Positions 45,745 through 54,470 of a stretch of DNA of 64,000 nt are shown here, in pieces (within the stretch, counting starts at the first letter, position 1; each line of letters starts with the position of its first letter). A program made the position numbers and the translations under genes. Source of the stretch: Theropithecus gelada (Eukaryota; Chordata; Mammalia; Primates; Cercopithecidae); the NCBI RefSeq assembly GCF_003255815.1, contig NC_037677.1, forward strand, positions 109,816,936 through 109,880,935, given 5' to 3'. The notes under the pieces were generated by a model. That model had not been told where the DNA came from, ran no database searches, and worked only from the letters and a program-made list of their open reading frames with translations.

Positions 45745-46190
45745 TAATATGGTTTGGCTGTGGCCCCACCAAAATTTCATCTTGAGTTGTAGCTCCCACA
45801 ATTCCCACGTGTCGTGGGAGTGACCCGGTGGAAGGTAATTGAATCACGAGGGTGGGTCTTTCTCATGCTGTTCTTGTGATAGTGAGTAAGTCTCATGAGA
45901 TCTGAGGGTATTTTTTTTTTTTTTTTTTGAGACGGAATCTCACTCTGTCGCCCAGGCTGGAGTTTAGTAGCGTGGAGATCTGATGGTTTTATAAAGATCT
46001 GATGGTTTTACATGCTCTCTGTTGCCTGCCACCATGTCAGATGTGCCTTTTGCCTCTTCTGCCATGACTGTGAGGCCTCCCCAGCCATGTGGAACTGCGA
46101 GTCAATTAACTCTCTCTCTCTCTCTTTTTTTTTAATAAATTACCCAGTCTCTGGTATGTCTTATTAGCAGCAAGAGAACAGACTAATATA
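45745..46190 (+). mobile_element. THE1 (MaLR) solo LTR
   Basis: 'atggtttggctgtggcccc', 'cccacgtgtcgtgggag', 'tgaggcctccccagccatg' and 'gaacagactaatata' match THE1. The 5-bp duplication cctgg at 45740-45744 and 46191-46195 is perfect. A 5'-truncated Alu fragment sits inside. No internal viral region. Confidence 0.95.
45911..45975 (-). mobile_element. Severely 5'-truncated Alu inside the THE1 LTR, antisense
   Basis: T19 plus about 46 bases of Alu ('gagacggaatctcactctg', 'cgcccaggctggag'). gagatctga stands on both sides (45897-45905 and 45976-45984), the likely target duplication. Confidence 0.85.
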
Positions 46191-46195
46191 CCTGG

Positions 46196-46964
46196 TTATC
46201 TGGAACTATGCTAGGCACTGGGAAATAACTGTGAAACCAAGCCAACTTCATCCTTATTGCCTAGGGAAACAGACTTTGTTCACCCCTTCACACTAATAAG
46301 CATATGATTCTACACCAGACGAATGTTCTCCAGGAAAGAAGCTTTGCTCTGAAAGCATTACTCATAAGAGCTTCACCCGGTGCTGGGGGTCAGAGAAGAC
46401 TTCCTGGAAGAACACAAACCAAAACCTGTAAGCGAATCAAGTGAGCAGCAGGACGAGAACTTTCCAGAGAGGGAACAGCAATCTTGAAAAAGACCTGGGT
46501 AGAAGGGAACATGATGTATTTGAAGGGTGGACAGGTGGTCAGTGTGGCTTGAACAACGAGAATGGGGGTGGGGAGTGGACCAAGATGACTTCAGAGGCTC
46601 ACACAGGGGCCAGACCAGGCAGCACCTGCTGGACATCAGGATTTGGGCTTTATTACTAGGGCCTTCAAGAGTTTTAAATGGGGAGCAGCATCACTGTAAA
46701 GCCACTGCACCTATGGTTTTTGAGGATGGTTGGGGCTGGGGGCAATGACAGATGATTGAGTGCAGTGAAGCGGTGAAGCAGAGGCCGTGACAGCCTGTTC
46801 TAGCAGGTGGCCCAGGAAATGGAGAGGACCTAGGAGGGGCAGATTGGGGATAGATTGGATGGGGTGGTGGCGGTGATGGTGCCTCTCAAGAGTGTGTCCT
46901 TGGTTTCCAGAGGGATGGTGGGTGATGCCCTTCCCAAGCACTGGGGCACTGAAGCAGGATTAGC
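46196..46964. other. Non-coding stretch, largely old repeat
   Basis: 46360-46900 resembles an old dispersed repeat ('aagacttcctggaagaac', 'ctttccagagagggaacag', 'gggccttcaagagtttta'), related to 54190-54470. Open frames on both strands are its shadows. Confidence 0.4.
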
Positions 46965-47050
46965 TGTGTCTGTGAAATTCCACTTCCTCTCTGGGGCTGA
47001 GTTTCCTCATTTATATACATAAATGAGGCCATAAGAGATGGACTTTATGG
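46965..47050 (+). repeat. MIR SINE fragment, sense
   Basis: 'tggggctgagtttcctcat' is the MIR core on the plus strand. Confidence 0.6.
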
Positions 47051-47115
47051 CCTCCAAAAGGCCATTGTCCACATTCCTAGACAAGAACAATTAAACCCGC
47101 AGTAAAGGCTATCAA

Positions 47116-47404
47116 GGCTGGGTGCGGTGGTTCACGCCTATAATCCCAGCCCTTCAGGAGGCTGAGGTGGGCAGATCACTTGAGGAGTTTGTGGCCAACC
47201 TGGCCAACATGGTGAAACCCCGTCTCTACCAGAAATACAAAAATTAGCCAGGCGTGGTGGCATGCCTGTAATCCCAGCTACTTGGGAGGCTGAGGCAGGA
47301 GAATCGCTCGAACCTAGGAGGCGGAGTTTGCAGTGAGCCGAGATCATGCCACTGTTCTTAGCCTGGGTGACACAGCGAGACTCTGTCTCAAAAAAAAAAA
47401 AAAA
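47116..47404 (+). mobile_element. AluS-like SINE, sense
   Basis: 'ggctgggtgcggtggttcac' to an A14 tail, with small internal losses. Target duplication ctatcaa at 47109-47115 and 47405-47411. Confidence 0.95.
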
Positions 47405-47589
47405 CTATCAAAAGATGTAGTTTTAGGTTATGGTTACCTAAATATTAGAATATAAAAATCTTAGGTCTTCTTGTCCTGTCTCATCCCTGGAGTCAGATAC
47501 AATAGAGATAGGAATATTAAGTGATATTCTTTATTTTCTCCAGTGAACTGCCGCCTCTGTGAGGGAAAGTGGTGGAATCCCACAGCCTG

Positions 47590-47715
47590 ATGTGAGCTGA
47601 TCACGTGACCCCGTAGGGTCGTGGACCCTGTCTGGTTCTCAGTGTCCTTGTTTCTAAGGGGAGGATATTGGACCAGGATGACCCTGGGGTCCTCTGTGGT
47701 GCCTGCATTCTATGA
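47590..47715 (+). repeat. MIR SINE fragment, sense
   Basis: 'tctcagtgtccttgtttc', 'taaggggaggatattgg' and 'cctgcattctatgac' follow MIR order loosely. Confidence 0.5.
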
Positions 47716-48904
47716 CACGCCGTTGATGGTATTATCCCATGACAGTGCTCATTTGAGCATTCTAAGGGCCTTGTAGACTTCTAGGAAGGGTTGGACCGTT
47801 TCACCTGGCAGGCTGGGAGATCACTCAGGATGCTTTGCTATCGGGGTACACCAGAAGGGGAGGGCTACCTTGGGCCTGGGTCAGAGCATGTTTGTGGGAG
47901 GCTGGCCGGGAAGCTTACTTGTCCTGGAGTTTTGAGGGAATACCTGCCTGATCTTTGGAGAATTTGAGAAACAAAGCTCAGTCCAGGCTGACTGTAAGGG
48001 GGAAGGGGAGTCAGGTCTGGATTCCCAGGAACCCAGATATCCTTTGTCCTCACGAGAGGGAGACTTTTATTTTTTAAACCAAAGCCTGGGTTCTGCAGCA
48101 ATGTCTCAGAAGATGTGCTGTGGCAAGGCCGAGGTGGGGCCTCCCCCCTTCTCTTCTTGTTATTTAGTGTACAAATCCATTAGCATTGCTTTTTCTTGAG
48201 CATCCAAGATGTTACAGCCTATCACTCAAGTCATTCACATGGCCTTTCAGCCTTTCTTTGGAAGACAATTGTGTCTTCAGTCAAAGACCTCTTGACAAGA
48301 GAAAATGGAAACCTGGGAGGGCTTAATGCAGCCAAGTGCTGGCTGTACACCTGCAGAATGTGACTCCGTGGGCCATTACTTCCCAAATTGTTGTGCTGAA
48401 AGATTTCTCTTGTTTACATCTCTTTATGCCCCAGCGTTTAACCTTGGGGCTCCAAAGCCTCTCTCTCCTCCCTGCATCTTACCATGGCAATTATTGCCTT
48501 TGTGGCCTTCATTTTATGTCATTATCTTGAGGCAGTCATCTTGCAAGCATTTACTTAGCTTCACTGCCGTGCCGAGACTTCTGCCTCGAATTCCCTCTGC
48601 TCTGGGAACTTGCTTTAGGTCATTTACTGATTCTAATCTTTTGGGCTTTTTCAGGGGCTGTGCCCCCAAAAGTGAAATGGAGAAGGTCTATGTCTAAAAC
48701 CCTGACAAAAAGGAAGGTATTAAAAATGACAGTGATTTGTGATCTTATATCAGAGTGCCCATGTCGATGAAATGGACGTGGACATGTTAGAAAAAGTCAT
48801 AGTGGTCAACATGGTGATGATGCATTGGTGGTTTCCAGCCAGTGAGGGTAAGTTTTTTGTAAAAACTCAAGTTTATGATGAAAATTTCTAATGTATGTAA
48901 AAAT
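47716..48904. other. Repeat-poor non-coding stretch
   Basis: No gene or repeat family identified. The frame at 48305-48697 (130 codons) has no domain I recognise. Confidence 0.45.
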
Positions 48905-48966
48905 AGGATATTTCTGGTAGGAATGTAAAATGGCACAGCTACTTTGGAAAATAGTTTGGCAATTTT

Positions 48967-49250
48967 TTGTTTTGTTTTGTTTTGTTTTGTTTTGAGAGAG
49001 TCTCGCTCTGTCGCCCAGGCTGCAGTGCCATGGTGCAATCTCGGCTCACTGCAAACTCTGCCTCCCGGGTTCACGCCATTCTCCTGCCTCAACCTCCCGA
49101 GTAGCTGGGACTACAGGCGCCCGCCACCATGCCCGGCTAATTTTTTGTATTTTTAGTAGAGACGGGGTTTCACCTATTAGCCAGGCTGGTCTCGATCTCC
49201 TGACCTTGTGATCCGCCCGCCTCGGCCTCCCGAAGTGCTGGGATTACAGG
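48967..49250 (-). mobile_element. AluY-like SINE, antisense, inside the L1 3' end
   Basis: TTTTG-repeat tail, then 'cgggttcacgccattctcc' and 'ctcctgaccttgtgatccgc' (AluY-type). It stops at 'gggattacagg', about 25 bases before the Alu 5' end, so it is slightly 5'-truncated. Flanks caattt repeat at 48961 and 49251. Confidence 0.95.
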
Positions 49251-49559
49251 CAATTTCTTAAAGGGTTAAACATGGAGTTACCATATGATCCAGCAATTTC
49301 ATTCCTAGATGTATGATTGTAGATTTCCAAGAGAAATGAAAACATGTCCACACAAAAACCTGTACGCAAGTTCATAGCAGCATTATTCATTATAGCTTCA
49401 AAGCGGAAATAACCTAAATGTTTATCAGTGGATAAATTGAGAAATAAAATGTGGTATATCTATATAATAGATAATTATATGGCAATAAAAAGAAATGTTT
49501 TGATACATGCTACAATATGGATATACCTTGAAAGCATTATACTAAGTGAAAGAAGCTAG

Positions 49560-49806
49560 GCCAGGCGCGGTGGCTGAAGCCTGTAATCCCAGCCCTTTGG
49601 GAGGCTGAGGCGGGCGGATCACCAGGTCAGGAGATCGAGACTAGCCTGCCTAACATGGTGAAACCCCGTCTCTACTGAAAATACAAAAAAATTATCCGGG
49701 CGTGGTGGCACATGCCTGTAGTCCCAGCTACTCGGGAGACTGAGGCAGGAGAATGGCATGAATCTGCCAGCCAGGGTGACAGAGCGAGACTCCGTCTCCA
49801 AAAAAA
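49560..49806 (+). mobile_element. AluY/AluS-like SINE, sense, internally deleted
   Basis: 'gccaggcgcggtggctgaag' to 'gagcgagactccgtctcc'. About 45 bases of the right arm are missing at 'gcatgaatctgccagcc'. Target duplication aaagaagctag at 49549-49559 and 49807-49817, 11 of 11. Confidence 0.95.
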
Positions 49807-50356
49807 AAAGAAGCTAGTCACAAAGGACCATAAATTGCAGGATTCCATTTCTGTGAAACGTTCAAGATAGGCAAATCCATAGAGACAGAAAGTAGATGAG
49901 TGATTTCCTAGGGCTGGTGGTAGAGGTAGGGTGGAATTGGGAGGTTATGGCTAAGGGGCATTTCTCTTTAGGGTAATGAAAATATTATGAAATTGCCAGT
50001 GATAATGGATGCACAACTCTGAATATACTAAAAGTCATTGAGTTGTATGGTAAATTGTACCTCAATAAAACTTAGAAAAAAAAGGAATAAAAATGGAATA
50101 GTATAGTGAAGCCTGTGTACCCATTTCCCAGCTTCAATAATTACCAGCTTGGAGCCGATCTTGTGCCATCTGTATTTTCACCCTTTTTCTCTCAGACACT
50201 GATATCCCATCTGTAAGTATTTCTGTATGGACCTCTAAAAGATAAAGGGTCTTTAAAAACTATAGCCTCGAAACCATTATCACACCTAAAAATTTAACAA
50301 TAATTTCTTAATATCATCAAATATGCAGTGTCAAAATTTCCACCTATCTTATCTGT

Positions 50357-50651
50357 TTTGTTGTTGTTGAGATGCAGTCTCAAGCCATTTCCCAAGCTGG
50401 AGTGTTGTGGGGTGATTTCAGCTCACTGCAAACTCCACCTTCTGGGTTCAAGCAATTCTCCTGCCTCAGCCTTCCCAGTAGTTGGGATTACAGGTATGCA
50501 CCACCCACCCCCAGCTAATTTTTGTATTTTTAGTGGAAATGGGATTTCACCATGTTGGCCAGGCTTGTCTTGAACTCCTGACCTCAAGTGATCCACCCAC
50601 CTTGGCCTCCCAAAGTGGTGGGATTACAGGCATGAGCCACCGTGACTGGCC
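50357..50651 (-). mobile_element. AluS-like SINE, antisense
   Basis: TTG-rich tail, 'gagatgcagtctcaagcc' to 'gccaccgtgactggcc'. Possible target duplication ccacctat (50340-50347) and ccacctgt (50652-50659). The 270 bases before it hold nothing I can name. Confidence 0.95.
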
Positions 50652-50659
50652 CCACCTGT

Positions 50660-51015
50660 TTTTTCTTTTTTTCACAGTTGTTTGAACCAGGACTCAAAAA
50701 GTCTATACATTACAAATGGTTGAAATGTTTCTAAGTATCTTTTAATTTATAGAGTCTCACTCTTTGTTCTCCTCACTTACAATTAATCTATTCCAAAAAC
50801 AGTCTTTTGTCCCATGGAGTTCCCCACAGCCTGAACTTTGTTGGTTGCATCCCCATGGTGAAGTTTGACATGCTCTTCTGTCCTCCACATCTCTTATAAA
50901 TTAATCATTCCACCTGGGGGCCTGGATGAGATTCCTAGGTGGTTTTGTGTCCTTTCATCAGGAGGTACAATATGTCTGGTAGTCTCTCTCTGAGACATCT
51001 ACTGGGATAGTAAGA
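50660..51015 (+). repeat. Old LINE 3'UTR-like relic (tentative)
   Basis: 'tcccatggagttccccac', 'ggttgcatccccatggtg' and 'tatgtctggtagtctctc' occur in the order of an old mammalian LINE 3' region. Family not named. A T-run follows (about 51018-51031). Confidence 0.4.
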
Positions 51016-51739
51016 TCTTTTTTTTTTTTTTTAAAAAGAGCACAAAACAGATATGTTTTCTTCCCCAATACTAATTGCAGCCACTTCTTTATCTTACTTC
51101 CCTGCACTCATCAGAAACTTGTCCCATCCTGAGACAGGGAGTCCTGTGCTTTGGGAAAGGAGCATGGGGGCTGGGAGGCACTTCCCTAGAGCTTCCCCAA
51201 TCCCCACTGCCTTACCCCAATGCACAGTGAGAGGAAACCAAACTGCATGGTGCAGGGGTTGGAATGGCAGAGACTGCCCGGCTCTCTCCCCTTCCACCTA
51301 ACGCCTGGGCTGCTGGCCCATTTGCTTCTTCAAGCACATCACCTGCTTACACACCTCTGCACTTTTGCTGGTGCTGTTCTCTGCTTTGTTCATTTATTCA
51401 CCGAATATTTATTGGATATCTACTGTGTGCCCAGTACCATGCAAGGAATTGATGACAGAATAAATAAGAGACTGTCTCTTGAACCCTTGAGAAGTTCCCA
51501 CTCTGGTGAGGGTGATTATTATGAAATTCCTCCCAATGCAACTCACCTGTTACCTCCTGTGTGCGGTCTTCTCCTTCCTCCCTCCCACTCCTCCTGCAGA
51601 ACTGACCATTTTCTTTGTGTGCGCCCTCTGCCCCAGCTGCTGATCTAGTGCTTATTACACAGAGAGAGAGTCAGGAGCATGGATATTTATGTTGACTGCA
51701 TGACTATGGACTCCACTGGGAAGAATCTATATCCCATTA
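51016..51739. other. Non-coding stretch, nothing firm
   Basis: 51390-51500 contains an old-repeat fragment ('tctactgtgtgcccag'). The frame at 51220-51648 (142 codons) runs through it and shows no domain. Confidence 0.45.
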
Positions 51740-51900
51740 ATCGTTGCATTTGTTTCTATAACTTACTAGCTGTGTGATCTGGGGCAAGTTACTTAATTTC
51801 TCTGACCTCAGTTGCCTTATCTGTAATATGGGGCTAACCCCAGAACCTACCTCCAAGGAATGTATCAAGGATTGAGAGGATTTTGCACGCACAGCTTTTA
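51740..51900 (+). repeat. MIR SINE, sense
   Basis: 'ttactagctgtgtgatctgg', 'ggcaagttacttaatttc', 'tctgtaatatggggctaac' and 'gtatcaaggattgagagg' match MIR well. Confidence 0.85.
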
Positions 51901-52127
51901 GCTACCTTTGTTATCATCTTTGAGTCTAATGCATTCCTTGGCACTCACTAAGTATTTGTTGAATCACTGATCAATGAACAGATAGGATGTAATCTTTACT
52001 TTTAAGCAATTAACAAACTGGTAAATAAGATATGTGTGAAAAAATAATTAGCAAGGTAACGACGTATGGTAAAAGGACTTTGGGTCAGTAGATAGAAAAG
52101 TGAAAGATGCTAAGCTTCAATTGTCCC

Positions 52128-52370
52128 CTAGAGAAGTAGTTCTTAACTGGGGGTGATTGTGTTCTTTCCAGAAAACACTGGGTGTTGTCTGGGGACATTT
52201 TGTTTGCCATAGTTTGGGGAGGCGCTAGTGGCATCTGGTGAGTAGAGACAGCTGCTGCTAAACATCCTACAATGCACAGGACAGCGCCTTCTGCAGCTCC
52301 TGCTCCAACCAAAGAATTATCCAGGCCAAAATGCCAAGAGTTCTGGAATTGGGAAATGCAGTTCTAGAGC
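52128..52370 (+). mobile_element. MER20 hAT-Charlie DNA transposon
   Basis: Non-autonomous element, near full length: 'tagttcttaactgggggtg', 'gtgttgtctggggacattt', 'gctgctaaacatcctacaat' and 'aaagaattatccaggcc' in MER20 order. MER20 copies have been reported as regulatory elements in uterine decidual cells. Whether this copy is active cannot be read from sequence. Confidence 0.85.
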
Positions 52371-52374
52371 CTTC

Positions 52375-52540
52375 CTATGCAAAGTACACTTCAAAGACCA
52401 GCAGCATCAGCATCACCTGAGAGCTTGTTAGAAATAAAGAATCCTGAGCTGGAGCCCAGACCTACTGAATCTGCACTTTAGCCAGATCACCATGTGATGT
52501 GTGTGCACACTGAAGTTTGAGAAGTACTGCTCTGGAATAG
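52375..52540 (-). mobile_element. MER5A hAT-Charlie DNA transposon, reversed
   Basis: 'gaccagcagcatcagcatc', 'gagcttgttagaaataaag', 'cctactgaatctgcac' and 'agtttgagaagtactg' match MER5A in reverse. Confidence 0.85.
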
Positions 52541-52544
52541 TGCT

Positions 52545-52738
52545 TCTCAACCTTGAATGCTTTTTGGAATTACTGGGCTGGGAGGGAGCTGGTCATGGTG
52601 TTAAACCTCCTAATGCCCAGGCCACACACCATACTGGTGAAATAAAAATCCCTGGGGTAGAACCCAGGCATAAATAATTTTCAAATCTCCCCAAGTAATT
52701 CCAATAGGCAGCCAGGGTTGAGAATCACTGGTCTGAGC
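52545..52738. mobile_element. Third hAT-Charlie (MER5-like) element
   Basis: Ends are imperfect inverted repeats: 'gtgcttctcaacct' near 52551 and 'gttgagaatcactggtc' near 52718. 'aatgcccaggccacac' in the body suits a MER5-like family. Subtype not named. Confidence 0.65.
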
Positions 52739-52884
52739 CCACAGATCAGTCTAATGGGGTGGAGAGACTTGTAAGTAGATCACAGGTCATGGTAGTAGCC
52801 TTCTCTGGAAGACAGAGCCCGGAGGGAAGATATTAACAGAGACTAGTTTATTGAGAGTTGTGGTCGCCCAGAGGACCCACTGAG

Positions 52885-52995
52885 ACAGTTTGACCTTGGG
52901 CAAGGCATTCGCCACCCCTACTCCTGACTAAATTCCCAGGGTTGTCTCAGTTTCATTGCATGTAGAAAGATCTTCCAGGGCCCTTCCACCTCAAA
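52885..52995 (+). repeat. MIR SINE fragment, sense
   Basis: 'tgaccttgggcaaggc' and 'gttgtctcagtttcattgc' follow MIR order. Confidence 0.6.
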
Positions 52996-54189
52996 CCTTC
53001 TGAGTAGCATATAGCATGGCTTAATAAGGGTTCGATGAGCACATTAGCAAATAAATGATCTATACTAAGGAAGAAACAAATGGTATAGACGACAGATGCT
53101 CTAGGAGATACAGAGCAATGAGTCACTCATCAGTGAGAGCTTTGTAGAAAAAATAGGATTTTAGCAGGGCTCTGGGGCCAACCCACCAACAGAGGAAGAA
53201 CACACATCTGTTTCCTTTTGTTTCTGTTTTGGGAAGGGGCCTACTTAGGCTCAGTGTCTCCAAGGAGATGCATCAATCCTATACTCACCCCACTCGGATT
53301 TATAATTAACACAGGTCTGTATTTCAGCACAGCTGTAGATCATTAGCAACCATTTTTAAAGCTCAGCAGGTAGGGGCTTCTCCCCCTTATGGAGTCAGAG
53401 GAAAAAAGTTCCAGAACTTTCCACAGCTTCTGCCTCCCGGTGCTCTCCATGGAGTAAGAGCCCGATTCTTTCTCTACCCTCTGCACATTAAAGCCCTTCA
53501 CTTCTTAAAACAGATGATGGTTTTAAACGCCAGAATAAAGGGTTGGAAATGGACTTAACCTCATCAAACACTTCCATATCTGATCTTACCTTCCTAGCTG
53601 CCGATCACGGGCAACATGAAAGGGTTCCATTTGCAGGCTGATTTTCAGCGTGTTTTTCTGCCTCAAAGTTTTCCCTGTCATGACATGTGGAGGAGCAGGA
53701 TGGAAATGTGGTGGGTGCTTGATGGGAGATGGCCCCGCTCCTAGGATCTGGGGAGCTAGAGAGGTGAAAAATGTCACCTGGGCCTGGGTGGAGGCTTTTG
53801 GCCAGCTTCCTTGGGAAAGCTATACTCTACAATGAGCTGAGTTGGAGGAAGATGTTTTCTTTTATTGGAGACCCAGTATCTAAAACTCCTTTTTATATTT
53901 GGGGAATTCTCCACCCTATGAGTCTTGGAGGAGAGGAGAAGTAGAAAGGGCAGTACCTACTTTCTCAGTCCTCCTGGTAGTGAGGTCTTGGGCACATGGC
54001 CTGGTTTCAGTTCATCAGACTCACCTGTCTAGGGAAAGCCCATTGGAAACTATAGGGTACTGTTGCAAAGTAATAGCTGCCCCACCACTCCATTCTTTCC
54101 TTTCCCTCTTTCCTCTCCATTCCCCGGGGTAGGCATAGTGTTGGTTTTTACCTCCAGGTGTCACCTGGAGCTGGTCTTGCATCCCTTGT
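52996..54189. other. Repeat-poor non-coding stretch
   Basis: Old-repeat scraps near 53040-53190; nothing else recognised and no gene. Confidence 0.45.
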
Positions 54190-54470
54190 CTCAGGGGACC
54201 CAGTCTGGCACAAGACCCAGAGACATCGAGATATTAAGGCAAGGCAAAGCTTGAATTGCAATTTGGAAATCAGAGGCCCTGCTCGGGAGAGATAGTAGAG
54301 GCACCTCCCAGGCAGGGCTGGGATGAGGGTGAGGAGAGCGATGATGAAGTGTGACTTTTATCCCATAAGCAATGGGAAGCCATTGGAAGGTCTTAAGTGG
54401 GAGGGGTTTGTGAGTGCAGATGTGAGATTTTATGATCAAATCTGAATTTTTAGAACATCACTGGTTTCTG
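54190..54470 (+). repeat. Old dispersed repeat, family not named
   Basis: 'caatgggaagccattggaag', 'gtcttaagtgggaggg' and 'gagattttatgatcaaat' are typical of a common mammalian repeat also seen near 46640 and 60400-60760. Confidence 0.5.

Larger units (their letters stand above)
48905..50084 (+). mobile_element. Old L1 3' end, sense, split by two Alus
   Basis: ORF2 C-terminus and 3'UTR of an old L1: 'gtaggaatgtaaaatggc', 'atgatccagcaatttcatt', 'gcagcattattcattatag', 'tgagttgtatggtaaattg' and an A-rich end near 50080. Pieces are 48905-48966, 49251-49559 and 49807-50084. Strongly 5'-truncated and broken. Confidence 0.85.
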
